This document shows positions 9,668 through 20,100 of a stretch of 64,000 nt of DNA, piece by piece (position 1 is the first letter of the stretch; every line of letters begins with the position of its first letter). A program made the position numbers and the translations under genes. This DNA comes from Posidonia oceanica (lineage: Eukaryota; Streptophyta; Magnoliopsida; Alismatales; Posidoniaceae). A model generated the notes under the pieces. That model was not told the origin of the DNA. It saw only the letters and a list, made by a program, of their open reading frames with translations, and made no database searches. The DNA lies in NCBI GenBank assembly GCA_037176725.1, contig JAZBRS010000057.1:91223501-91287500 (forward strand), read 5' to 3'.

Positions 9668-10831
9668 CATAGAATTAAACATCAACACGTGTTGGCGATA
9701 TTTTACCGACACATGTCAGATTCTGAGTTGGCTGACACGAGTAAATCAAGAAATACCATACGTCGGAACCAAACTTTGACTCATGTCGGTGATTGTCGGA
9801 GTGTCGGTCAACACTGTGAATTTTTTACACTAAGTTTGAACAATGTCAAGCGACACGTCTATTAAAACTACAGACACGCACTAGAGTTCTTTCTTTTTCA
9901 TTTGCTTCTTCACTTTCCTGAGTTCCCAACTTCCTGTGCATCTCCTCTACTCCTTTGCAACCTGGTGACTTGCTACAAATTTGAAGAGCCTTCTCTCTTT
10001 AATTGCTCTCAAATTTTATCCCTCTTTAAGGTATAATACTTGATTTTTATATAGAATCTTTGTTTTTTTCATTTTTTGTGTTTGTGTTTTGAACTTTTCA
10101 GGTAGATCTATGATAGAATCTTAAATCTATCATAATAATAATTAGATCTAACTTAATAATACATAGATCTTAGGTTTTTTCATTTTTTGTTTTGTGTTTT
10201 GATGTTAATAACTTGATATTACATAGATTTAACCTAATAATACATAGGTCTTAGGTTTTTGCATGTTTACATAAGTCTTAGGTTTTTTAATGTTTTTTTT
10301 GTGTTTTGATGTTAATAACTTGATATTACATAGAATTAACCTAATAACACATAATCCTTAGGTTTTTTCATGCTTTTTTGTGTGTTTTGATGTTAATAAC
10401 TTGATATTACATAGATCTAACCTAATAATTCTATAAAATCATTAAAAAATAGTAAAATTCGTAATTAAATTAAAAAAACAGTAAAATATTTATGTTAAGC
10501 ATATATGAGGTAACTTTATGAGCACTTTTGTTTTTAAACATTTATTAATCATTTTTACGTATTATTTATGATTCAGGATATTTGTATTAAGTCCATTCAG
10601 TATATTTTAATGTGATATATATTAAGGGAATTGATCTAAATAATATAAGGTGTAGATTATTACTTACTTTAGCTTATCCTAGAGTTTTAAATCAAAATTA
10701 AATTTTTTTTTACCATTCCTATGGACTTCCGTAAATTTATCACGTTTCGATCGACATTTCCACTGATGTTCGACACGTTTTCTATTTTTGTCAGACCAAA
10801 GTCCAACATGAAACCAACGTTTAATTCTATG
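9668..10831 (+). mobile_element. Non-autonomous hAT element (1164 bp)
   Basis: The termini form a perfect 13-bp inverted repeat: CATAGAATTAAAC at 9668-9680 and its complement at 10819-10831. Eight-base target duplications with one mismatch flank it. No transposase frame is present. The right third matches the 3' end of the larger hAT element (8148-8470), which makes that family the likely source of transposase. Both ends are rich in subterminal words such as GTCGG, CGACAC and GACACG, typical hAT binding-site clusters. The middle contains tandem repeats. Confidence 0.88.
10130..10432 (+). repeat. Tandem repeats inside the small hAT element
   Basis: Three to four diverged copies of a unit of roughly 80-110 bases containing GATGTTAATAACTTGATATT, ACATAGATCTAACCTAATAA and CTTAGGTTTTTTCAT. 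Confidence 0.8.
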
Positions 10832-11270
10832 ATATGATGTTGGATGACAACTATAAAGTATGGCTATGTTTCCTTGAGAAATGAATTGACATTATTTGAC
10901 AACCATATGCTCCATTAGACAATTTATTTTGAAATGATAAAACCTCATAAAATGGCTTCTACCCTAAGTTTACCTACATGTGCACAGTATAAACAAGAGT
11001 TGGAACTTTTATTTAAAAGTTTACATCTTATAGACAATATAAAGTACAGTTGTGTTTTGAATATTTGGTAACTATTATAAAGTACAGTTGTGTTCCCTTG
11101 GTAGTCTTCCGATTTTCAGTGCCACAAAATGGTTAAATAAAAACAAAAGGTTCTGATCCTAAATTCCTATATTAGATGATTTACAATACTAATATTTAAT
11201 CTCAAAAAAGACCATTTTGCAGTACATGACAAACAAAACCGAGAAATAATGAGTAATTTCCACTGACTAA
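10832..11270. other. No gene seen between the small hAT element and the Mutator-like element
   Basis: AT-rich sequence with short repeated words (ACTATAAAGTA, AAAGTACAGTTGTGTT twice). It may be more MYB intron, since the hAT target site lies in it, but no exon was found. Confidence 0.4.
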
Positions 11271-11427
11271 GGGTACAAAGAAAGCGGCTAATTTTTCAAA
11301 ATAATATTTTTTTTAAAAAAAATTCTAAAACTAAACCCATATCTAAAATATTTATAAAACTATGCCTCTAACACAGTGTCTGGTGGGCCCCACGTGCCCA
11401 CCTGGCGTGTCGGTTTTTTTTTTGTTT

Positions 11428-11770
11428 TTTTTGATTGAATTCGGCAGCTACACTGCCGAGTTCTGTTTAAATTGAATTCGGCAGTTTAAGTGCCGAGTTC
11501 TATTTAAATTGAACTCGGTAGTATAGCTACCGAATTCAGTTTAATATAATTCGGTCCCTTTAAAGAGAATTCGGCACTTCAAGTGCCCAATTCAGTTTAA
11601 ACAGATTTCAGTAGAGGTAAAGAATCCTTGTTAGAATTCGGCAGTTTAACAGTCGAATTCAGTTTAAACAGATTTTTGTAGCGGTGAAGAATCCCTGTTA
11701 GAATTCGGCAGTTTAACGGCCGATTTCAGTATACACAGAATTCGACGGTTATACTGCTGAATTCTAACAG
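11428..11770. repeat. Tandem palindromic subterminal repeats of the MULE
   Basis: About nine diverged units of roughly 37-50 bases, each built from GAATTCGGCAG, a short spacer, and CTGCCGAATTC or CGAGTTC, joined by TTTAAATT or CAGTTTAAACAG. Individual units fold back on themselves (for example CGGCAGTTTAAGTGCCG). A longer duplicated unit holds GTAAAGAATCC or GTGAAGAATCC followed by TTGTTAGAATTCGGCAG. Confidence 0.85.
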
Positions 11771-12217
11771 GGAAAAAAAAAACAAGAATGTTACATATGC
11801 ATTCAAACATCTACGGAGTTATTATTATAAACATTCAGACATATACATTTCACCTGAACACATCTAAACCAATTTCAATACTTTAAACACTCAAATCAGT
11901 ACAGACATATACATTCAAATCAAAGAACAGATCAGAACAACTTAAACAAATCATTACAAACATTAAACTTCCCACGCACAAACTTGTTTATCCCAATCTC
12001 TGCCCAAGAACAAATCAAAACTCAAACTGAATATATAAACTTACACAGACATATACAACTTCAACAGATCAGAACTTAAACTAAGATCAAAATTCAATGT
12101 TAACTGTTGTTACAAATATATATATTCAAATCAAAATGTTCAATACATATTCAAATCAGTTCAACCAACAACTTAAACATATATATTCAAATCGAAGATG
12201 TACAATACATAAAAATA
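11771..12217. other. AT-rich 3' flank of the PMD gene
   Basis: No reading frame of note. Repeated words ACATATACATT, ATTCAAATCA and AACTTAAAC give it a low-complexity character. Probably the 3' untranslated part of the MULE transcript. Confidence 0.45.
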
Positions 12218-14410
12218 TCAAATAAATGCAGGTGGCCATTTTCTTTTCTTCTTTCCACCACGACCCTTTCCTCGACCACGTCCACATCCTTGGCTTGGTC
12301 CTACATCCATTTCTTGAGTTACGCCACCTTCCTCATTGTCGGAGTTGGAGTTATCTTCATCATCAAAGAAGATGTATTTGTTAACTTGGCGGGGAATTTG
12401 CGTGATATCACCCTCTCCTTCTAGCTCATCATCTCCATACTCCTCTTCTGCTTCTGCCTCCACATCTGCCTCAGGTGGAATATATGGGATGCTGCTCGAC
12501 ACCCCTCCTTGGCTTAAACCTGTTTGTGTGAAGGTATAGTCGTAGTGCTGGGAGATATTCAAATCAGTAAAGCAGTCCAATATTTTTTGATGCATGCCCG
12601 TAGATCTTTGCATCATATCTGGATCATGACTGTAAATCTGCATTATATCCTCCACGTCTTGACGAATATCATACATAGTATGGACCTACATTGGAAAAAT
12701 TATTCATATAAGTAAGAAAATTAAATTTTCCTTTAAGTACAAAAAATATTAACAAAACTAAATTTTACCAATCATCTCTCAACACGACCACGAGGACGAT
12801 AGCTAATATCTGGCGGTGTAGGCCTGCTAATCATCCACCGACGTATAATGTTCCAATACCATACCACGTATGTTCTCGTGGTCTCCTCTAGATCATTTGA
12901 CAGATCCTCCCTCTGAGTCTGTATATGATTTCTTCTATTTTCCCAGTCGGTGATATAATGTCTGTGCTCGTGGGATGAATTAACTTCTGGTCTTCCTTGT
13001 GCTTTTTGAATTTGAACAGTCGGCATGTTATTGGGTATGTGCTGCAAGAGACCGAACTGTCGCATAACCCTGTCTGGAACGTATCTTGCCACACACTCAA
13101 AGGATGTAATCCAAGTTTGAGCAAGCCAGATGTCAAACCCATCTCTACAGATGTGTGGCAAAAAATCCACGAGTGCCTGGTCGTATGGTTGCCATATCAC
13201 CTGTTATAAACAAAATATCTAGTATCAAATTGAATATCAATAACACAAATATAAATGAATTAAATGTAATATACTTTATCAATTTGTACCTGATCAGCTT
13301 GTTGCATGTCGAACTCATTTCTGTAGAAATCAAGCTGATGTGACTTGACAATCCTCTTCTAAGTACGTGGTACAAGCCATCTGCACCCTAAAGGAGCCAA
13401 AGGATCTACTGGAGCATATGCCATTAATCTTGTAGGCCTTCCAATATGAACGTGCTCCTATGCCCATATCTGTTGAAATTTTAAATAATTGCATCAATAT
13501 AATTAACATAATCATAGTAACTAATTTAACTCTTTATACCTGTAGAAGTGTCAAAAATCCAGAAAGTTGATTACAATGAATCTTAGCAGCAGCATCTAGT
13601 GAGACATATAAACGGGCCAAAGCTGCAGTCCCCCATGCATACTCGCTACAAGCGTGGAAGTTCTGGATGAAGGACAAATACTTCAAGTGGACTTTGTTTC
13701 CAGTCTTGTCAGCAAGAACACTACAGCCTAAGTGATATAAAATCCAAACACGAGCAGTAGCTGCAATTTGGAACTCAGTGGCATCCTCAGTCACATAAAA
13801 GAATGTCTCCCTCAACCATTTCAACTTCACATAACCTTGATTTCCAAGATCATTAGGAATCACACCAAAAGCATCAAAACACTCCTGTCTCCAATCTTTG
13901 CAAGTATGTGTAGAAACTGTCAGTCCATCTACTCGAAGTCCAGAAATGATGGCGACGTCTATCATAGTAACAGTCATCTCGTCGTGACGTAGGTGGAATG
14001 TATGTGTCTCAGGTCGCCATCTCTCCACAAGCGCAGTAAGTAGTGAATGGTCCAACTGTACACGACCCAAACGACTCACTGTATCAAAACCTGCATTTAT
14101 TATATGTTGATGAACACCTTCATGTGTCACTGTCCATCCATTGACATCTTGTCCATGCTCTATACACTTTATTAATCCTGGATTATCCTGTAAAATTAAA
14201 ACATGATAGTTCAATACTTGATAAAAACAGACTAATCTGGAAAATAAAATGAGACAATTTCAGCCACAATACTTATGTAAGATAATAAGAAAAGTGAATT
14301 ACATTAAAATAAGTTACCATATGTGAATCAAACAGTGATGACCTATGACTCTCCTGAAGTGTAAGAACTGAAGAATCAACTGGACTGGAAAGCAAATCCT
14401 GCGAGGCCAT
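12218..14410 (-). pseudogene. MULE-borne plant mobile domain (PMD) protein gene, five exons
   Basis: Exon 1: 14410-14318, MASQDLLSSPVDSS to FDSHM. Exon 2: 14187-13540, the PMD core, with LLTALVERWRPETHTFHL, EMTVTMIDVAIISGL and a cellular-PMD-like middle. Exon 3: 13469-13290, IWA*EHVHIGRP to LDFYRNEFD. Exon 4: 13200 to about 12776, LPHICRDGFD, PDRVMRQFGLLQ and an Arg-rich end. Exon 5: about 12690-12218, an acidic stretch and a Gly/Arg/Lys-rich tail. Introns are GT-AG and keep phase. TAG codons at 13460-13458 and 13361-13359 (exon 3) and TGA at 12774-12772 break it. PMD proteins include the plant nuclear MAIN/MAIL family; their role in transposons is unknown. The ORF lies directly downstream of the transposase on the same strand. 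Confidence 0.85.
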
Positions 14411-14562
14411 CTGTATTTCAAAATTTTCATGAGTTAACACTATTTAACAAAATAAACCTGAGAAATTGAAACAACTTACATATCAATTCAAATAATCATT
14501 TAAATTTACATAATCATTTAAATTTACATAATCATTTAAATTTACATAATCATTTAACTTAC
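14411..14562. repeat. Spacer with short tandem repeats between transposase and PMD gene
   Basis: At 14485-14560 a 19-base unit containing AATCATTTAAATTTACAT is repeated about four times. The rest is AT-rich and without a reading frame. Confidence 0.75.
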
Positions 14563-17189
14563 CTATCTACTTAAACAGGTTGACCTATTGTGTCCAAGTT
14601 CCTTACATATACGACATCTCACTCTTCTACCACTGTTTTCATCCATTTCATTTCTGATTCTTGTGGACTTTGGTCTACCATATTTACGTATTTCTATTGG
14701 AGGTAACATGTAAGGAGACACTCGCTCTGGCCAATATCTTTTGTCAGGGATTGGATGAAAAACAGGAGTATAAGCTTCCCTATAAGCTGAACTCTGAAAA
14801 TGACTATCCACCAAGGAAGCAGTATGAATGTTTGCATAATTTTGAGAACAAACAGCAAGAACATGTGAACAAGGTACTCTTCGTAGTTGCATATATGCAC
14901 AACTACATGTTGTTTCCTCTCCATACAAATATATCTCATAATTATTACCATGTGCAGATGTTACTTGGTAAACATGACCTTGATACGCTTCAACCCGTAG
15001 GTATCTTGCCTTTTCAATAGATTTTGGAAGCATCTCTTCCACCTTTGGTGCAAAGAAGCTGTGCATTTCGAGACCATCTTTACGTCTTTTTACAAAAAAC
15101 TTGTTTAGACGCAAAAATGTCATAAGAACCAATGCAGTGACGGGAAGACCGCGAGCACCCCTCAAGACATTGTTGAAACTTTCTGACATATTTGTTGTCA
15201 TAATGGCATATCTCCTTCCATTATCAAATGCAAGTGCCCAATAACTTGGATGTTCTTGGTCTACTATCCACCTATAACCATCAGGATAAGAATTCTTGAT
15301 TTCCTCAAGTTTTTTGTAGAATTTAGTCATATTAGCTTCCACTCCTAATTCATAAAATTTGTCAAGTAACTTAGGTTCTTTGTGTGCTCTAGCCAAATTT
15401 GCCCTCATATGACGTAGACAATGACGATGTACGTGACCCAACTCTGGAGGAAATTGTTCTCGCACAACTGCAACCAAACCCGTGAACCGATCACTGATGA
15501 TACACAATCCTGTTCGATTTGTTACAAGATTTACAATTCGATTTAGAAACCAAGCCCAAGCATTTATTCTTTCCTTCTCCACAATTGCAAAAGCTAGTGG
15601 AAATAGACCATTATTTGCATCACAACTTGTAGCAATAAGTAGTGATCCTTGATATTTTCCATATAAATGTGTGCCATCTATGGAAATGACAGGCCAACAA
15701 CTAGGAAATCCAATTGAAGCGCCGAAAGCCCAAAAAACACGGCGAAAACGTTCAACACCAAGTGTTTGGTAGTCAGATGTAAAATCCACCACTGTTCCTG
15801 GATTAGATGCTTGTAAAACACTCATGAATCGTCTTAGATCAGCAAATGATTCTTCCTCTCCGCCATATATGATTCTCAATGCTTTCACTCTTGCATTCCA
15901 TGCCTTCTGGTAAGTAATGTCAATCCTTTTTTCAGTCTTCACCCTTTCCATAATTTCCACTGGAGTAACATTTATTCTCATTTTCACTGATGGAAGTATT
16001 AGCCTGCAAACAAAGGTTGAACTACTTTGTTTATGAGTAGATAATAAGTTTGGATTGCTACAAGTGTGGTTTGAGGTATAACTCTAGACTTTGAAGAAAG
16101 TCTTTCCCTTAGGCACAGATGCATGTAATCTCCAGGGACAACCATCTTGTATACACTTCACTGTATACTTGCTCTTTGAGGATGCAATTATTGTGTACTG
16201 CACAAAATGATTCATATGCCATGCTTACAATGCATGTACTAAGTCTTCTTTGGTGGGAAATATTTTGTCAGGCCAAAAAGCATGACCTACATTAGCAGGT
16301 ACACTATAAATATTTTCATGTACATAACCTTCTTCAGTATTGAGAAATACAGGATGAACTGCATCTTCTATAACTAAATTTTCTATCCAATCCTCATTAT
16401 CAAATATGTCAGGAAGCTCTTCCAATGGTTCACGGTATTCATTATTTATGCAATGTTCATCAACATTATCATCTGCTTCATTGCTCAATGCTAGTAACAT
16501 AGAGTGAACAATATTGGTTCCTTCTTCTCTAGGTTGGTCTTCATCACTTGATAATTCAGCATTCAGACCAAAATCCCTTGTTTCATTTTGCAAACTATGT
16601 TGTTCTAGGTTGTCTTGCACCTGATACGTTGGCAAGTCCAAGTTTGGTTGAGGAAGGGCACGACTGAGGACTCACCAACTTCATATGTGGACGAATGTAC
16701 ATTGTGATGGTATGAAGAGAACGCACTCCATTGATTTGGAACCCTACGAAAATAATTGACATATTTTAACTTCAAAGATATATATGATCATCTTTTTATT
16801 TACAACAAAAAAGTAAATTTACCATTGTCCATGAAGAAATTGTGATCCTCTAGTTGGTGCCACAGTTTCAAATCCCGGAGTACATTGAATGAAACTTGGA
16901 TTAACATCAGAATCCAACATTCGAGTGAAGGTTGCATGTGCATAGTGTGATTGAGATACAGTTCCATAATTTATATCTAATTTTTCCACATACACTTCCA
17001 CAGTAGGCACTTTATCAGTCAAGCTCAACATAACCTCCATCGTATCATCATCTGTAATTTCAACACAAATCGACGAGCCATGCAAAGGCCACTTACATGA
17101 TATCTTAATATCATAATAACGTCGATCAAATCTAGTAAGTTGAAACACTTTATTCTTCAAGTCTATTAGTTTACTTGTACGACGTAAAC
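14563..17189 (-). pseudogene. MuDR-type MULE transposase, nearly full length, 5' end cut by gypsy insertion
   Basis: Exon 1 (17189-16823) encodes an N-terminal domain (LTRFDRRYYDIKISCKWP), already open at the gypsy border. A GT-AG intron (16822-16744) follows. Exon 2 has an acidic region with one frameshift, then the MuDR DNA-binding domain (CIQDGCPWRLHAS, a stop at 16086-16084, HTC). The main frame, 15987-14563, holds the DDE core: ISIDGTHLYGKYQG (first Asp), IISDRFTGL (second Asp, DRF where DRH is usual) and NMSESFNNV near the expected Glu. It then has a SWIM zinc finger (TCSCAYMQLRRVPCSHVLAVC) and a terminal zinc knuckle CRICKELGHNRSTC. It would catalyse cut-and-paste transposition, but the lost 5' end, one stop and one frameshift make this copy inactive. 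Confidence 0.92.
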
Positions 17190-20100
17190 TGTTGACATCC
17201 CATTTTGACAGGCTGAATCAACTGGAATCTTCTGGTGGCTTCTGAACCCAAACCTAGGTCCAAACCCGCACCATTCAGTTCCTCTTTCCCCTCAAAACAA
17301 GCCCAAACTCAACCTAAGATTACACCCCTTTCCCAAACCCAAAAACTACCCAAAAACCATAGGAAAACTCACCCTACCTGACTTAGCAAACCCACCAAAA
17401 AGTCCTTAGAATTTCAAACCAAAACCACTCCCAAAAATCCTAGAAAACTTAGGCAAAACTACCCTTTTTCTACACCTCAAAATCCTTCCAAAACTTTCTC
17501 AAAACCAAACCAAAACTCTAGGTCCAAGACTAGAAACCCTAGACTACACACCCACCAAATTTCACCCCTTTTTGAAACCTCTAAGACCTCCTTTTGCCCA
17601 AATTATCCTTTTCTCTCTCTTGGATTATCCTTTTCTCTCTGCTCTCTCTCTCTCCTGATTATCATCCTTCTTTTCACCTCCTTTTCTCCCTCTTTTTTGC
17701 CTGACTATGGGCCCCCCTTGTGCTTCCATCTGTTCTCAACCTTATTCCTATTTTTATCTTATTTTTACCATTTTCTTTGATTTTCAAAAAATTACTTTCC
17801 TTCAACTCCTCTCTTTCCTATTTATTCCTCCATTTCCCCCTTTTCCTCTCCTTTCTAATTTCCTCTTCTCCTCTCTTACTAAACCTTTAAAAAACCTTTG
17901 AAAACCTTTAAAACTCTAAAACAAAAGAGAAACAAGTCAAAATCCAAAAAAGAAATAATTAAAAACTTAACCAAACAATTAGAAACAAAAGCCTAACTAA
18001 ATCCAACTAAAAAAGGGAAACCAAGAATGCAACTAAAAAATGCGAAACCAATCAAAAGAAAATACTGTAAAATCAAGGAAAAAATCAAAAAGCAATCAAA
18101 ACAAGTCAAAGTAAGAACCTTACTAAAAGACAATCGAAAACAATCCCTAAAAAGAAAAGAAAACAATTAAAAAGTGCCAAGACAACTAAATAAAGAAAAA
18201 GAAGAAACCTAACAAATATAAGAAGAAGAACTCAAAAACCTAATTAAAAAAAAAGGGAAAATAATAATAATAACAAACAATCAAGAATCGAAAAACACCC
18301 AACTAAAAACTTAACAAGAAGACCTAACAAAAAAGAAATTAATTAAAAGAACTCAACAAACGAAAATCAAAAAACAAATCAAAAAGACTTAAGCAAAAAA
18401 GGACCAAAATCAAAAATCCAAAACCCACTCTAATTAGTTTAAAACAAACTTTAAGAAATCCTAATTAATATCCCAGGTACTTAACAAGGAAAACATAATT
18501 AGTAAACAACTTAAAAGACTTAACAAACATTTAATCAAAATCAAAACAAATCAAAGTAAACAAAACTCTAAAAACCCTAATCAAAACTAAATCTCTCTAA
18601 ACCCAACTAATTAATCAAAAACAATTATTAGAAAACTTAATCAAGGCCCCAACTTAAAGCACAATCACTCTAAGAACCTTTTCCTATTTTTGTTTTATTT
18701 TTATTTTATTTTTATCTAATTTATTTCTCTCCCCTCTCATCCTCCTTTCTTTCTTCCTTTCTATTTTTCTTTCTTTCTTTCTTTCCCCTTTCTTGGACCC
18801 GGTCCGGCCCGTCTCCCCTCTCCTCCTTCCTTTATTTCTTTCTTTTTTCCCTTTTCTCCCGCACGCACACGAGGCCCGGCCCACGCCTGCTTCTCTTCCT
18901 CCTCCCTCCTTCTTCCTCTCCCGCTTCCTTCCCCTCTGTTTTTTTCTTCTTTTTCTCTGCAACACCTTTCGCAATCGACAGTGCTGTCCTTCCACCTACT
19001 GTCCTTGCGCGCCCGCATACCCTCTGCATCAGGCTGGACCGGCGTGCGCCGCCCTCCTCGGTCGTGCGCCTGCAACCGCCTGCCATGCCCTCCTTTGCAT
19101 TCAATTGCGGCCACACCAGCAGAATGGAGAAAACCGGTAGCACCCAACACTAAAACACACCCGGGACTGCCCTGAAACGGACCTTCTTCCTTGTGCAATC
19201 CCCCAGCTGGAGAGAACCCAGAGAACTCCCTCTTTCTTCCACTGAAATCCGCATTTCCTTCCCCTTCGTCCCACTGCAAATCAGGACCCCAAACTCCTCC
19301 CAGATCACTCCCATTTTGCCCCCCAATCTCACCCAGAATCCCAGCAATCCACCCCTCCATCTCACGCCCGAAACACCCTGCAACCACCCAAAATCCTCAG
19401 CAGAACCCAACACCTCCACCTTCCAAAATTCCCGACACTACTGACCACTAAACCTGCCCAAACTCCACCCCGTAACTCGCCAGAACACCACCTTCTCAGA
19501 CCACCAAGCCCTCAGCCTTCATCCCCACCACAGACCGAACCTTCCACTACAAACACCTTCTCCTCTTTCTGATCCGAAATTAAGCCACCTGCAAACTCCC
19601 TCTCCAGCACCCCTCAAACCAACCTAAGCATCCCTACACGCTCACCAAGCATCCAGGAGCCCACCGGCAGCCTCCACTTGATCCAGAAGGTAGCAGACAC
19701 CTCCACCCACCTCCGGCTGCTTCTTGAGCACCCACAGAAACGGAATCCTGCCCCACACTGCAAAGCTTCGCTCCGACCGTCCAGGAAGCTCCGGAGCACT
19801 ACGCTGATCCGATCCCGACCTTCTTGAGCAGTCGACGACGCCTGCAGCAGCCGGACGATCTCCGCCGGCGATCACTGAAGCACCAGACGTCGGGGGAGCA
19901 CTTCAGCCCACGAAAAGGTACCATTCTCCCCCTGTAGTCTAATTCTTCTCTTCTCGTGCTTTTCCACCTGTTAGAATGCTGTTTCCTCCCCTTTTCCGCC
20001 GAGTCGTAGCCGCCGTCGTCTCGTCTTCTCCAGCGAGCTCCGTGACTGGAATTGTCGCTCCAGCAACAGAACTCACATCCGATCGTCGCCCGAGGACCAC

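Larger units (their letters stand above)
11271..17189 (-). mobile_element. Mutator-like element (MULE) with transposase and plant mobile domain gene
   Basis: On the minus strand: MuDR-type transposase remnants (17189-14563), a spliced PMD gene (14410 to about 12218), then a region with tandem GAATTCGGCAG-type repeats (11428-11770). The left limit near 11271 is approximate and placed by change of sequence character; no terminal inverted repeat or 9-bp duplication could be confirmed. The upstream end is lost because a gypsy LTR starts at 17190 inside the coding sequence. PMD genes downstream of MURA-type transposases are known from plant MULEs. Confidence 0.85.

Noticed and set aside
18684..19451. 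GC-rich and pyrimidine-rich frames of 80-208 codons in LTR A (and equivalents in LTRs B and C)
   Set aside because: Overlapping frames on both strands in low-complexity sequence, not kept in the same frame among the three LTRs.
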